Assembly: GCA_963580285.1 (NCBI GenBank) | Contig: OY757013.1 | Coordinates: 136,459,027 to 136,523,026 of the forward strand | DNA length: 64,000 nt | Direction of reading: 5' to 3' | Source: Lucinisca nassula | Lineage: Eukaryota > Mollusca > Bivalvia > Lucinida > Lucinidae | Part shown: positions 1 to 11,295 of the stretch, in pieces | Numbering within the stretch: position 1 is the stretch's first letter | Layout: each line of letters begins with the position of its first letter | Translations under genes and position numbers: made by a program | The notes under the pieces: model-generated | Told to the model about the DNA's origin: nothing | Databases searched by the model: none | The model's input: the letters and a program-made list of their open reading frames with translations, nothing else

Positions 1-53
1 TATAAAAGTGGGGTTCACGGGGGTCAAAATTATATAGGCGAGTTTTCGTGATG
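1..53 (+). mobile_element. Foldback element, family A, right end only
   Basis: The window opens inside the right terminal module (TATAAAAGTGGGGTTC, then TTATATAGGCG) and ends with the inverted terminus TTTTCGTGATG. Confidence 0.7.
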
Positions 54-214
54 TAAAGAAGGATGCAAGGCTGTTAACCGTGATCGGTTGAAAATCATAC
101 GTAAACATTCTGAAAGCACAAACATGTCTGGATTAAAGTTTATTTAAAATATTAAAAAAATACCTCACATCTCCCATCAGAGACACCAAAGGAAAAGAAC
201 TGAAGTAACTTATA

Positions 215-705
215 AAGAAGTGAATTCAATGATGATAATCGATACAATTAACCCACACCGCCCATCAGATAGCCCAAATGGAAAGAAACACCAAGATGAA
301 ATAATTAGACCCTAAATGGAAACATCAATAGCGGAAAGCCAAAAGGACAGTTACTTTCTCACAAAATGACCAATTGGCTATCTAAAACAAAAAGGTATAA
401 GCGATACACATACTCAAAGACAAACCATAACAAAAATAAACCGCGACTGAGAACCGTCTTGGAACATACTAAAAGACAAAACATAACAACCATAAACCGT
501 GACAGAAGAGTAGCCTTTGAACTGTCGGCCAAAAGATTTCCACTAGTGACATCATAATGAAAACATCTCTAGCAAAATGCCAAAATGACATGGGCTATAA
601 AAATTAAAAGTATATAAGCAATATATACATGAAAAAAAAAAAAAAAAAATATAACACATAATAAACCACGACAGAAGAACTGTCTTGGAACGGTAAGCAG
701 AAAGT
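215..705 (-). repeat. Dispersed repeat family F, copy 1, rearranged
   Basis: This is the reverse complement of the F repeat seen at 2510, 4699 and 49613: CCATCAGAGACACCAAAGG near one end, then the GGACAGTTACTTTCTCACAAAATG block, then GAACCGTCTTGGAAC. The segment around the CCGCGACAGAAGAACCG block is repeated three times and an A-run lies at 632-650. No coding capacity was seen. Confidence 0.6.
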
Positions 706-706
706 A

Positions 707-1032
707 TTCTTGCACACCAGACAAGGCAATCCGTGATTTTACCCTGTGATAGAAATTTATGTTCTGACCCTGGTGTTCCGACCCCAAATCGAATATAATC
801 GCGTGTTTGATAAATGCACTGGTTGATTACAACCTCATGCGCGGCGTCGTCATTCGTGACGTCACTAAACATTCCTGTTGTGTCATCACAAAATGGCGGA
901 CGTTGGTAACCGAAGTGACAGTAGCATTAAAATTTGCAATAGAAATGGAAGGTATGCAAAAAAAAAGAATCCAGTATGGGTGTGAGGGGTGGATAGAAAA
1001 ATCCAACCCTCACACCCATATAAGATTCTTAT
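707..1032 (+). mobile_element. MITE with palindromic tail, family E, copy 1 (hairpin collapsed)
   Basis: It begins TTCTTGCACACCAGACAAGG and contains the AAATGGCGGACGTTGGTAAC block shared with three other copies. The terminal palindrome is reduced here to GTGTGAGGGGTGGATAGAAA followed directly by its complement, so the hairpin tip is lost compared with 61550-61690. Confidence 0.7.
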
Positions 1033-1112
1033 AATGCACTTGGGGACTTAAATCGATTTAACATGACTATAAATCCTCGCCCTTGGTTCTCATGTGGTTC
1101 AGACAAATAATA

Positions 1113-1339
1113 TGAGCCCCGCCAAGCGATTTTGGGTCTTCGAGCATTCCGTCATGACAAATTTTAACTGCGCATGCCCAGCCATTCAGAGGGGCCAGGG
1201 ATATGGCTTTCTGTCTGAAGGTTCCTCTTGATTCACTGCAGCGAAGGTTCTGGCGAGACTGCGCGGCCTGCGCGCAGGCTCGCCTGAACCTTCGCTGCTC
1301 GCATAGGCGATAAGTACTAAAATCGCTTGACGGGGCCCA
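1113..1339. mobile_element. MITE with about 20-bp TIRs and TA target duplication
   Basis: The TIRs are TGAGCCCCGCCAAGCGATTT at the left and, inverted at the right, TGGGCCCCGTCAAGCGATTT. TA flanks both sides (1111-1112 and 1340-1341), as in Tc1/mariner-type insertions. An internal palindrome (CAGCGAAGGTTC / GAACCTTCGCTG) spans about 1238-1305. Confidence 0.75.
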
Positions 1340-1466
1340 TATATTCAATCCGCATGATAGATTTCTAACTCATCACCGATACATCTCCGCGGATAAAATC
1401 CAACAAGGACAGAGGTGAACAACGATTAGGACACGACAGCAACAAAAATCTGGTATGCTGGACGGA

Positions 1467-2240
1467 CCTCCGTGGCCTAGTGGTTAAAGGTGCATTTTTG
1501 AGCTATCGGGTCTCAATATTTTTTCTGATTTTTATCTTCAATTCATACTCCTTTGTCATGAGCCAAATACAGCTTCAGACATTTGTGAAAATGGTCGTTT
1601 TCATTCGTGTTTACCCTTCGCTCTGAACATGTGTTCGGAATTTATGTTCTAAAAATAAATCTGTCACTTTACACATACTTGGCGACAGTATCGTCTCTGA
1701 GTATCGTTACTTATGGCATGGTATTCAGCGTCATATTTTTTCCGATTCAGGCATGGCCTAAGCAAACAAGGCCAAACATGAATGTCGCATAACGTCATAT
1801 ATGGTGATTCTATTTTTGTCACGAATTAAAAATAGAACTGATCTAACTAGTGACCGAAACCTAGTTAGGGAATCCCTCCCAAACTCATTTACCTGTCATC
1901 ATAGTTGTTCGCATTTTTGCATAAAATGCATTCATTTGTATTGTTTTAAAGAAAAATACCGGCTATATGTATTTTATTTTTGGAAGCATTGTATAGCGAT
2001 AGCTCAATAATGCACCTTTAAGAGCGCCGACTCTTGATCATTAGGTCTTTCACCGCTGTGGTTCGAGCCTCGTTCGGGTCATATTTGAGACGCCAAGTTC
2101 TGCAACGGAAGGTCAGGTGGTTTTTCTCCGGGTACTCCGGTTTTCGCTCACCTCTGATTAACGATCGGCTCGATATGAGTGAAATAATCTTGAAAGGGCC
2201 GTAAAACCAAAACAAAAAAAAAAAAAAAAAAAAAAAATCT
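1467..2240 (+). mobile_element. tRNA-derived SINE (S3) split by a TTAA MITE
   Basis: The head is CTCCGTGGCCTAGTGGTTAA (box A-like). It resumes after the insertion with GAGCGCCGACTCTTGATCAT and box B GTGGTTCGAGCC. The body CCAAGTTCTGCAACGGAAGG and the tail leading to an A-run at 2217-2237 follow. Related copies lie at 22000-22200 and 37600-37800. Confidence 0.75.
1488..2017. mobile_element. TTAA-flanked MITE (piggyBac-like) inside SINE S3
   Basis: The TIRs are AGGTGCATTTTTGAGCTATC at the left and, inverted at the right, AGGTGCATTATTGAGCTATC. TTAA occurs at 1484-1487 and 2018-2021, the target duplication typical of piggyBac. It disrupts the SINE tRNA head. No transposase frame was found. Confidence 0.8.
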
Positions 2241-2509
2241 GAACTGCTGGAGCAAAAGAAACTCAACATTTAGACTCCAGTGGGTTCGACCAGAGACATC
2301 TTCTGATGATGATTTACCTCTGCTGTCACCAAGAGTTATCCAAACAGAAGGCACAATCTGTGTTTTACAGCAAAAAAAAAGTATGTGTCTATTTATAAAA
2401 GGTACAAAAGGCAGAACGAAACATTGTGTTCATTCTTTCACCACTTCGTTCTACATGTATGTCAAGTGCGAATTATAAGAGACTTATAGCTGTTGGTTTT
2501 CGTTTGCTC

Positions 2510-2972
2510 TAGCATTTCAGGGGTTTCTTGCTGTCGAGTCCCCACCGTTGTTTCATCTCTGTGGTTGTTTGATTTCTGTGTTCTCGGAGACTTTGCACTG
2601 ATGAGTAAGGAGGCCTTCATGCGGACTGAACAAATTATTTTTTTCTAAATCGCAACGAAAGTAAGGGACAGGATTGCGGCCGCGTTCAATCCATTTAAAC
2701 CCTCGGTGAAATTCTTTTCACTGACCGTTCCAGGGCGGATCATCTGTCGCGGTTTAATCTTGTAGTGGTTTGTCTTTGAGTGTGTGTACCGCTTATATTT
2801 TTGTTTGGGATAGCCAATCGGCCATTGTGTGGAAAACTAACTGTCCTTTTGGCTTTCCGCTATTGATGTTTCTACTAGGGTCTATTTATTTGATGTTTGT
2901 GGTTCTTTCCCTTTGGTGTCTCTGGGAACTGTGGGTCAATTGTATCGGATCCTGATCATTGCTTTCACTTCT
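2510..2972 (+). repeat. Dispersed repeat family F, copy 2
   Basis: It starts near GCTCTAGCATTTCAGGGG, carries GGAGGCCTTCATGCGGACTG and ends near TGATCATTGCTTTCACTTCT. There is no obvious TIR or transposase; a nonautonomous or SINE-like repeat is possible. Confidence 0.65.
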
Positions 2973-3696
2973 ATGTTTCATCAAATAGATAAATGTACTC
3001 CAAAGGCTTTAACTTTTTTAGTCTTGTGAAAGTAAGACTCATGCAACAAGATAAAATAATTGGACACTCCTTAACCGAAACAAAACGTGACAAGTTGCAG
3101 AGTCTTAAGCGACAGAGACTAATTTCCAACACAAACACATTCTCTAAATTGCCGCTAACAAATAATCAAACCGTGTTAGATTTCATAAATTAATGACAAA
3201 ATGGCCCCCAACTAATCTGTAATTATTGGAATCCTTCTGTAAATATGAGCGTTAAGAAATAAGATGATTGTATCGAATGGAACAGTTGCCATCAAAATAG
3301 TTTTAAAATCAATAACAAATCGCAGTATAAAACAATTTATGTGTATCGCTTACTGTTTGGTCACGAATTATAAAAATCGCTCAAACGACAATCTTTGTCA
3401 TTGTACTTACTGAACTGTGTAATGCACCGTGCCACAAAACACATCGATTTTTCCTTGCCTTTCTTTATCCCTTCAATATAGAATGGCTAAGTAAGATAAT
3501 GTTTTTCAGGACAACACTGAATGGTAGCTCAGGAAATTATTTCTTGTCTCCAAAAACACACATGTTTCTGTACAGCCTTTTCACATCTGTTAAGCCTCGA
3601 GTAAGCTTCAAATAAGCGCAACGAAACATAGTGGTAAGATAGAGTAACATGCAATCGTATATATGAACAAAATAAAAGTGGTCAGATTACGCATCA
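2973..3696. other. No recognisable feature
   Basis: AT-rich sequence without a convincing frame, repeat or RNA gene. Confidence 0.5.
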
Positions 3697-4132
3697 GTGC
3701 ATATACGATCCTACAGTCATGTGTGCCGATGTTACCGGAATGCCCGAAGAACATTTGCCAAAGAAAATTCTCTTTGTAGAACTCGAAATGGGCAATCGCT
3801 CCCAAGATGGTCAGAAGAAGCGCTACAAGGACAACCTCAAAGCCTCTCCCAGGGACTCCAACATTCCTACAGAAGCGTGGGAGTAAATTGCACAGGGCAG
3901 AGCAAAGTGGCGAGGTCTCATCAGAAGGGGTGCCAGTGAATATGAGGCAAAAATTATCAGGGAAGCTGAGCAGAAACACACACAGTGCAAAGGCGGAGCT
4001 AAGGCGCCACCAACAGGGCTGTCTTCCTACAGCATCTGTTGCTCTATCTGCAACAGAGAGTTCAGAGCTAAAATCGGTCTCATAAGCCATCTTAGAACAC
4101 ACAAAACATTAACATTTCTCAAATATGATTAA
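3697..4132 (+). pseudogene. Non-LTR retrotransposon ORF tail with C2H2 finger, broken
   Basis: Read in the frame from 3740, this gives a block well known at the end of many animal retrotransposon ORF2 proteins: LPKKILFVELEMGNRSQDGQ, KKRYKDNLKAS, then WRGLIRRGASEYEAK, then a C2H2 finger CSICNREFRAKIGLISHLRT ending in HK. A premature TAA lies at 3884-3886. A frameshift separates the preceding HVCR (about 3718) from the main frame. The terminal stop is at 4130-4132. The 164-codon frame on the opposite strand is only its shadow. No RT or endonuclease domain precedes it, so this is a 5'-truncated dead copy. Confidence 0.8.
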
Positions 4133-4269
4133 GATTAGTCATAGTCAGTCATGATAGTTGAACTATTATTATTTTTTGTGCCGATAGACACTTCATGCTG
4201 ACTCTTGGTCAGCTGTCAGTATAAAACAGTAAACTGAGCTTTAAACCTTCAAAAATTTATCAGTTTGTC

Positions 4270-4345
4270 CTGTTTGTTTGATTTGAGGTTTAACTTCCCC
4301 ATCAACACCACAAAATTTATTTTGAAGACGTTGCTTCCAACTTAA
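4270..4345 (-). mobile_element. SINE-like S1, 3' fragment
   Basis: TTTGATTTGAGGTTTAACTT, followed by the GACGTTGCTTCCAACTT block, matches the 3' end of S1 elements. Confidence 0.55.
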
Positions 4346-4698
4346 AAGATTGTTGGTATTTATTTGTATTTTGGTTTTACGTCCCAATCAACGCTGGACA
4401 GAGAATCAAACCGCTACGACGTCTTTGACCCATTCTGTTACAAATATACTTATCCGAACAGATACGACATGCCTACGAAGACTTATAAGGTAGATCAAAC
4501 CGAGTTGACGTCGATTCGATGTCATTGCGTCGAGTCGATCTCGACACGATACTGAGACAACGACAATTTGAGTATGCTGGTAGTGGTATTTGTGCTACTG
4601 AAACTATTGTTTCAACTGGCCAACGCAGTCAGTTTTGAATGGAATATATCTTTCATACACGTAATGCGGAATTTTGAGTCTAACTGGGTTTCCTTTTG

Positions 4699-5205
4699 CT
4701 CCAGGATTTCAGTTATTTGTTGCTGTCCAGTCCTCACCGTTGTTTCATCTCTGTGGTTGTTTCTTTTTCTTTTTGGTTCTGTGAGATGGTGCATTCATGA
4801 GTTTGGAAGCCTTCATGCGGACTGAACAAATTATTTGTCTAACTTGCGACGGAAGCAGTAAGGGGAGTATTTCTGCCGCGTAAAATCGATTTAAGCCCCC
4901 CCCCCCCCCCGTCCACTACAAGTGAAATACTTTCCACTGACAGTTCCTAGGCGGTTATTCAGTCGTGGTTTATTTTGTTATAGTTCGTCTTTGAATGTGT
5001 GTATCACTTATATAGTTTTGTTTGGTTTTGGATTGCCATCTTCTGGGAAAGTTACTGTCCTTTTGGCTTTTCGCTGTCGATGTTTCCATCAGGGTCTAGT
5101 TATTTTATGCTTGTGTATCTTTCCGTTTGGTATCTTTGATTGGAGGTGTGGGTTAACTGTTTCGATTCCTGATGATTACCTTCACTTCTATTTTGCTACA
5201 AAATA
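4699..5205 (+). repeat. Dispersed repeat family F, copy 3
   Basis: It has the same block order as copy 2, including CTTCATGCGGACTGAACAAA and TTGTCTAACTTGCGACGG. A 14-bp poly-C run lies near 4897-4910, where copy 4 also has one. Confidence 0.65.
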
Positions 5206-5431
5206 AAAAAAAAACTAGACGAGCATTTATTGTATGAACACATTTCCATTGTAAACCGAAGTTGCTTTTTTTGTTTATAGCGGTCGCTTCTATCATTCTG
5301 AAGCTTCCTGTATATGAAGGCTAAGTTTGTTCGCGTGTTCTTGAGCTCTTCATTGACAAGATGTTGAACGTTTGTTCACGAAGTATGTCTCTACACTTTA
5401 TTTCTGGAGGCGAGCCTTGTAGTTTTTAAAT

Positions 5432-6188
5432 TTAATGATTAGTCGATGAACGCTTCTGATCACAAATTTCATCATCTTGGTAATAAATCGGCCTTCCCTC
5501 CTGATATGAACTGTTTATAGCCTGAGGATTTATTTTGCAACCAACTCGTTTGGCAAAGTAAAGAACATTTTGTATCGTTTCGCCATTTTGTACTGCATCC
5601 ATACAAGATTTTGGGAGACAAGACCGTATTGAATACATCTCTAGGTCATCGGTTTGCAACTTTAATAGCCTCATCCCTTAATGAAGTCCTTTAACTTCGT
5701 GTCGGAGAGGTGCCATCTTTTGTTCCACAAATTCTTAAATTTCCAACTACCGCACAGTCTTCAGCAACATTACAAATCTCAGTACCTCAGGCGGGAGCCT
5801 TGGGAAACGAATTGTCGTATCTCTGTCGGACTCGACATTGTCTGTGCTAAGTTGAATAACTTTTAGGCAGGGAAACTGGCAGCTAAATACGATAGCGATG
5901 GCATCATTCTGCCCTGACCTGCTTCAAGAAATGGCTGGAGTACATTTTTGACCCGAGATAGAAGGGTCAGCGTGACCTCCTTCAACCTCGAAGGCTTTGC
6001 TCAAACTCAGCTAGGTTCTGCAGAACTATATTTGGCTGCATAACTGTACAAGTATTTGACATTGCCGTAATCTCATGTACAGTTTCAAGGTGAACTATGG
6101 AGTTGGTATCAGAGTCGTCACCTGCAATCTCTTTAATTTGTCCTGGGTCTACTTTTTTCGCAAGATATTTCTTCGGTGAGAAGTCCAC
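5432..6188 (-). pseudogene. Possible degraded coding sequence, unrecognised
   Basis: Two open stretches on the minus strand (6188-5982 and 5674-5432) look more protein-like than the surroundings. Between them one frame carries another coding-like patch (STDNVESDRDTTIRFP) broken by stops, and the pieces lie in different frames. No domain was recognised. It may be an old transposon gene or chance. Confidence is low. Confidence 0.22.
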
Positions 6189-6600
6189 TTGTGAAGATTA
6201 TTTGTTTCGATGATATATAGGCAATGGCATGGCATCACACCGTTATAACATATATAACCTTTATATTTCGGCCTTCTAGTTGTCTGTCATTTACAATGTG
6301 CGCAGTTTCTTTGTGTGGGTATCCCGAGCTCCAGATTTTGTTTTAACCTTTTAATGATGATCCTTTTCTTCTAAATAATGTTCTATACCACAACACTCTT
6401 TTCGTGATCTTAGAGCGTCACTTACACATATAATCATAAGGGATGGCTAATCGGAGCTGAAAAGATAATCGATTATCAGTCCTGTCATTGCGATCGATAA
6501 TCGATTAGTAATCGCTAAGATTTGTGCCAGTATTTTACCTGTCTGGCTTTCTGTCTGAGCATGACTCTTACCATATGTTGCACTTTACCATATGTATATT
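6189..6600. other. AT-rich stretch with clustered ATCGAT-type palindromes
   Basis: Short self-complementary words (AATCGATTAT, CGATCGATAATCGATTAG) crowd 6468-6510 and return at 6785-6820, perhaps the ends of an old MITE. No gene was seen. Confidence 0.35.
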
Positions 6601-6611
6601 TGAACAGGCAG

Positions 6612-6690
6612 GGCTGAGCAAACAGTGTAGACCCAGATGAGACGCCGCATAATGCGGCGTCTCTTCATGGTCTGTACTTTTTGCCACTCT
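6612..6690. repeat. Hairpin of a dispersed MITE
   Basis: GAGACGCCGCA, TAA, TGCGGCGTCTC forms a perfect hairpin at 6639-6663, preceded by GAGCAAACAGTGTAGACCC. A half copy that stops at the tip lies at 9960-10000. Confidence 0.6.
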
Positions 6691-7470
6691 TCCAGCTATT
6701 TTAGGCATAACTTTGGGTAGTAAATTGTACCTATCAAGTTATCGATTAAAAGCAAATCAGAAATGATAATCATTTTTATGGAATGTATCGATCGATTAAT
6801 CGATTATACGATTAATCGTGGCAGCCTCAATAATCATTATTCAAATAGATAGAACGTCACATTTTAATCAGATAGCTGTGTGTAAGCAGAAAATGACCAA
6901 ACCTTACACGGACAAATCGGACAAGAATTTTCATGAGATATATATTCTTCCAGATTGCCGATCGTACATCGTAGAAATCAGATATGGTCTCTGAATATAC
7001 GTGTAGGTTACCTGTTTCTGATCATTTTCTTCACTGTTTTTAAGGATATGCAAAACAAACGTTTTTGTAATTTGCTAAGATAGGTCTTTCGGTTTAGAAT
7101 ACGCGTACTAATTGCGTACTAGATCTTCTGCGTTGCATGACTGCACTGCATGAAAAGCGTTGAGTTTTTTATTCAGATGTCATGGAATGTCACTTTGCAA
7201 TGAAATCTCCACAAGCAAGGCATCATGCCCTGCTACTGCACATACATCAAGAAAGTGCCATAATACTGTCGACCAGAATTCCGCAGAAGGCGGTGTCGCA
7301 CCTGCTGAAGCAAAAGTCAAAGGATCCACAATGCGAAAGTGTTTATCAAATAAACATATTTCATTCTTAGAAGTGCTTGGTTTATACTTATTTATTTTAG
7401 TTCGATTGCGATGGAAGATTCAAGCTTATTTAATCGCTCTCGAACACTCATTCCGGACGTTTTCACGCGC
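6691..7470. other. No gene recognised
   Basis: AT-rich sequence. Short open frames at 7160-7624 overlap an antisense SINE and show no domain. Confidence 0.4.
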
Positions 7471-7477
7471 GCAAGAG

Positions 7478-7646
7478 AGAGGCAGTGACTATTACACCAC
7501 TGCGTCCCATTTACACCTGGGTGGAGTGAGGCAGTGTCATTACGTGTCTTGCCCAAGAACACAGCTCGATACCGGGTGCCTGATTCGAACGAACTACCTC
7601 TCGATCATGAGTCGAACGCGTTAACCACTGCACTATCGAGGCTGAC
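7478..7646 (-). mobile_element. tRNA-derived SINE (Deu-like)
   Basis: On the minus strand, CCTCGATAGTGCAGTGGTTA (box A) is followed by a GTTCGAATCAG box B and then GTGTTCTTGGGCAAGACACG and ACTCCACCCAGGTGTAAATG. The TTGGGCAAG...CACCCAGGTG arrangement resembles the Deu-type domain of ancient metazoan SINEs; the subtype is an inference. Confidence 0.65.
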
Positions 7647-8159
7647 AAGGCTTTAACTGCTTGTTTATTTTTATTGAAGATTTACGTCGACGTAAAATGC
7701 GTCAAAGGCACTGCAGCGCAAGATGTAGGCCAAGGCCAGGGTTCAAGGAGCCTGCCGCTTCAGTACATCGAGAAGAACTATGCAATGATTGGTGACTCTA
7801 TTCTTATAGTTGAGAAAATATGGAACGTCGGCGTGAAATGTGTAAGAGTCACTTGAGCGCGAAATATAGGTCAAGGTCAACGGCTCAAAGGAGCTATTGG
7901 GCCATTTTATTAAGGAGATGCACTACGCAAGTTTTTGTGGTTGTAGACTTTATATTTAAAGAGATATCGAACGTCGACGCGTGCGTGTGTTTGCGACCCA
8001 TTTTGTGGCGCAGCTTAATAAAATCAAGGTTCATTTCTTCCTACACACGCACAAACACATTCGCAGGGAGAGAGATTCAAATACGCGTGCGTGCTTAAGG
8101 GTACGTGAGAGAGGAACTAATGCAAACAAAAAAACAAAAACGACCTCCATTAGAAAGCT

Positions 8160-8280
8160 TTATTTATTTTTGTTTCCTTTTTATCAAAATAGATTGCGGA
8201 TATTCGGTAGAACCCCCCTCATTAACCGACTCATTGAGAGGGTTCTAACGAGCACCCACAATCAATATTTAGATCAGAAA
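8160..8280. mobile_element. Degenerate foldback core (A/B-like)
   Basis: TAGATTGCGGATATTCGGTA, then ACCCCCCTC, then GAGGGTTCTAACGAGCACCC and ACAATC: a decayed version of the A/B hairpin. The outer ends are not recognisable. Confidence 0.5.
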
Positions 8281-8507
8281 TGAGCCAGCGCACGACAAAA
8301 CCTACAATAAGACATAGGCGCCCAGTGTAGACTCAGATCAGCCAGTCTGATGAGAGTCTTCGCTGTGCGCTCTAAGGATAGCTAAGGGCCCATTGCACCT
8401 TCATGCAGCAAGAGAAGTCTCAGATTAGACTATGTGGATGCGCAGGCGGATCTGATTCTTCGCTGGACGCACACGTCTTATTGTAGCTTTTGTCGTGCGC
8501 TGGCTCA
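8281..8507. mobile_element. MITE with long TIRs (TGAGCCAGCGCACGACAAAA), copy 1
   Basis: The left terminus TGAGCCAGCGCACGACAAAA is matched by an inverted GCGCTGGCTCA right end. The internal block CCTTCATGCAGCAAGAGAAG is shared with 9716-9943. The flanks do not show a clear TA duplication here. Confidence 0.75.
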
Positions 8508-9157
8508 AATAAGAAAACTTTCAAACCTCGTATTTGCTCTATAGAAAGATCAACGAAATTCGCGAAGGTGTGCTTTCAAGATGTATCCTAGATTTTTATG
8601 GGGCGCTAATGATCACCAATTGCATCGATCACAGATTACATTACTTTTTTTTTAAGATTGTCATTGTCCATGCAATTACAATTATTTTGTCCTTGTGTCT
8701 TTTATGTAATCATCACATAGCGCATCACCCACTCTTCGGAACTCCAGAGAAAAGAAATAATTGTCAAACCCAAATATATCTATAAATAAATACTAATTGA
8801 TTTCTGACCAGGAAAGATGCTATTTTCTGACAAGACCAGCATGGAAATCATTACGCCAGTAAAGTGAACCGCGGTTCCTGGAATAAAATAATTACTTCCA
8901 TGACATATATTACGAGGTTCTCTAATTGCGTATTATAGTAATGTTCCGGTATTTTCGCAATTTCGAGTTTAGTCATAATTAAAAAGAGGAAATATACCCA
9001 CGTGATTTTTCAGAATGTTGTTTTATTATTCTGCAAAAGAGGTTTCGGCAAGCATACCCAATTCCGTTTCTAAATTTACACCACGTTAGGTCAGTTAAAT
9101 AAAAGATCATGACGAACAAAACATGTTTCATGTGAAAGACAACCGGGTTTGTGTGCT
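8508..9157. other. No gene or repeat recognised
   Basis: AT-rich sequence lacking a convincing coding frame or structured repeat. Confidence 0.45.
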
Positions 9158-9401
9158 GGGGCCAGTTGTTCAAACCATCGTTAGCTTAACGAGCTCGTTA
9201 GGGGTTATATTGTTAACTGTTCTAGCAAGTTTAACATTCAAAATTTTGGTATTTTTTTCTGAAATAATGTGAGCAGCTTTTGCAAATGCAAAAGCTGCTC
9301 ACATTTTTTCAGCAAAAATATTTGCATATGTGCCATAATAAATGATCAAGTTTTAACAATATGTTATCTAACGAAGTCGTTAGTTTTGAACAACTGGCCC
9401 C
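9158..9401. mobile_element. MITE with GGGGCCAGTTGTTCAAA TIRs and perfect internal palindrome
   Basis: Left GGGGCCAGTTGTTCAAA and inverted right TTTGAACAACTGGCCCC are exact. The centre carries TGTGAGCAGCTTTTGCA, AA, TGCAAAAGCTGCTCACA, a perfect 17-bp stem (about 9269-9304). Confidence 0.8.
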
Positions 9402-9715
9402 TGATTATTATAGATTATTATTGTTATAGACTATAGTGTTAGCGTTGTTATCACAAAGCATAGACTGGCGCACCAGTCAATAGCCGATATTTGGGACCAA
9501 ACGCAAGGTACTTATGTTGGCTTTGTGCCGTTGGTTCATGTTTTTGTGTGTGCCTCCGTGCCACTTGAGACGGCTGCGTTCTAAGATTGTGGTATTTCCT
9601 GAGTGACCTTTTCTTACTAGTTGACAAATCTCAAATACTCAATAAGCGGAGACGGAAAATGTTTAAGAGCAAGTAAAGAAAGAAGAACCGCATGTATTTA
9701 CCATATGAGCCGGCG

Positions 9716-9943
9716 TACGACAAAACCTACAGTAAGACATGTCCGCCCATCGAAGACATAGATCAGCCTGTGCATCAATATAGTTTAACCAGAGACTTCT
9801 TTTGCTGCATGAAGGAGCATTAGGCCCTTAGCTATCCTAAGAGAGCACAACGAAGACTCTGGTCAGACTGCGCGGATGCGCAGGCTGATCTGAGTCTTCG
9901 TTGGGCGCACATGTCTTATAGTAGATTTTCATGCAAAGGCTCA
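9716..9943. mobile_element. MITE with TGAGCC termini, copy 2, TA flanked
   Basis: The ends are TGAGCCGGCGTACGACAAAA and an inverted GGCTCA. TA occurs at 9714-9715 and 9944-9945. It shares the internal GGCCCTTAGCTATCC region with copy 1. Confidence 0.75.
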
Positions 9944-9959
9944 TATGTATTCGGACAGA

Positions 9960-10000
9960 CAGGCCTGGTTCGATAAAGTATGCCCAGGTGAGACGCCGCA
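9960..10000. mobile_element. Half MITE ending at a hairpin tip
   Basis: It matches 6603-6650 up to GAGACGCCGCA and then stops exactly where the second arm of that hairpin would begin. Confidence 0.5.
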
Positions 10001-10169
10001 GAACTTTGTTATTCTAAGGCGATCCTTTCTTTTGTAGTACTATTGTCTTTGTTTGTATTGCATGTATGTTCTTTCCTCTCTGGTGTCAACCCTTGTTAAT
10101 GCCAGTCGTTTTAACTAGTTATGGGTTATTTGCAATTCGATTGTGACAGGTTTTGAACACTTGACCATA

Positions 10170-10471
10170 CGGCGCCCGCCCAGCGGGCTTGAAGAAATAG
10201 ATGGGCTGCATGATGTATCCATGCAGAGCTGAAACCGACCCGCACACGAGTACTGGTAAACAGCTTAGAGGATCTCAGCCTGCCCAGGCAAAGCGGTGCG
10301 AGTCGGGCCGTCCATGCTTACAAACCCTATATGTTTCATTGGGCGACAGGGCTTGTAGTGACATTTCATCTCAATGTCGGGTAAAAGTTCCACAAAATTG
10401 GAAGCAACGTCTCCAAAATGGCTTTTACAGTGTTGACGGGGACGTTAAACCTCAAATCAAACAAACAAAAC
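10170..10471 (+). mobile_element. SINE-like S1, near full length
   Basis: The 5' end is CCCGCCCAGCGGGCTTGAAG. The body contains GGGCTGCATGATG, GAGTACTGGTAAAC and TTGGAAGCAACGTCTCC. The 3' end GTTGACGGGGACGTTAAACC leads into a CAAACAAACAAAA tail. The A-rich tail and the target duplication at 54078-54401 mark it as a retroposon. No clear tRNA A/B boxes were seen. Confidence 0.75.
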
Positions 10472-10765
10472 ATTTTACCAGGTGATATGGGAAATATCTG
10501 TCAGAACAATGACAGCATATGGTGTGTATGGTTGGACATGATTGGCCATTTTGTATGTCTGGGATATTCAGCAAATTATCCATTGGTGCTCGTTGCTGAT
10601 CGCTGTTTGTATGATTTGGAGCACATGACTCCAGATAAGGCGCCTTTATCATCCATATATTACTACTATTTTCAGCACGAAAACGTACGTTATGGTGACG
10701 CACTGGATGTGCATCGGCATTCGAAGCAATGAGGGTTCATCACAGCACCAGCCAGTGAGGAATAA

Positions 10766-11047
10766 CATTACAAAAACACGCCTATACAAATACATTGTAA
10801 ACTTTACCGCCGAAAAAAAACGAAAATTTTAAGATGAAAAAGTGTGACATGTTTTTCTTATTTCTGCTCAAAATATAGATTGTGGGAACTCGTTAGTACC
10901 TCATCGAGGCGGTTCTAACGAGTACCAACAATCTATGTTTTTGAGCTAAAATAAGAAAAATAAAGTATGTCCGTGTAAACCCCAGGTTTTCTATATAAAA
11001 GTGGGGTTAAATGGGCTCAAAATTATATCGGTGTGTTTTTCTGATAA
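10766..11047 (+). mobile_element. Foldback element, family A
   Basis: The left end is CATTACAAAAACACGCCTAT and the right end is a degraded GGTGTGTTTTTCTGATAA. Core: TTTTTCTTATTTCTGCTC, GGGAACTCGTTAGTACCTC, apex ATC, then GAGGCGGTTCTAACGAGTAC. Confidence 0.85.
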
Positions 11048-11089
11048 TAGGGGGCGCCTTTAGGATATATTTTTGATCTTCTATATATA

Positions 11090-11170
11090 AAGGAATGTTG
11101 TTGGTAGTCGTAAGAATGGCCTCGGTGAGGCGATTCTAATGCGTACATACAACATAACTTTTCGACATAG
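11090..11170. mobile_element. Degenerate A/B hairpin core
   Basis: GTAGTCGTAAGAATGGCCTC, G, GTGAGGCGATTCTAATGCG keeps the fold but not the ends. Confidence 0.5.
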
Positions 11171-11295
11171 AACCAGAATAAAATCCATAAATTTTCTTAA
11201 CCATAAGACGCCGAGAAAAACTACATCTGAAAATGTCGTCTGCTAATGTCGGCTGTTGAAACTTTTTGCATTTTTTTAGAAATATGTTTTATACA

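Noticed and set aside
1067..1348. 93-codon minus-strand frame
   Set aside because: Coincides with the TA-flanked MITE at 1113-1339, including its palindrome.
3608..4102. 164-codon membrane-like frame on the minus strand
   Set aside because: It is antisense to a recognisable retrotransposon ORF tail on the plus strand; hydrophobicity comes from the complement of charged codons.
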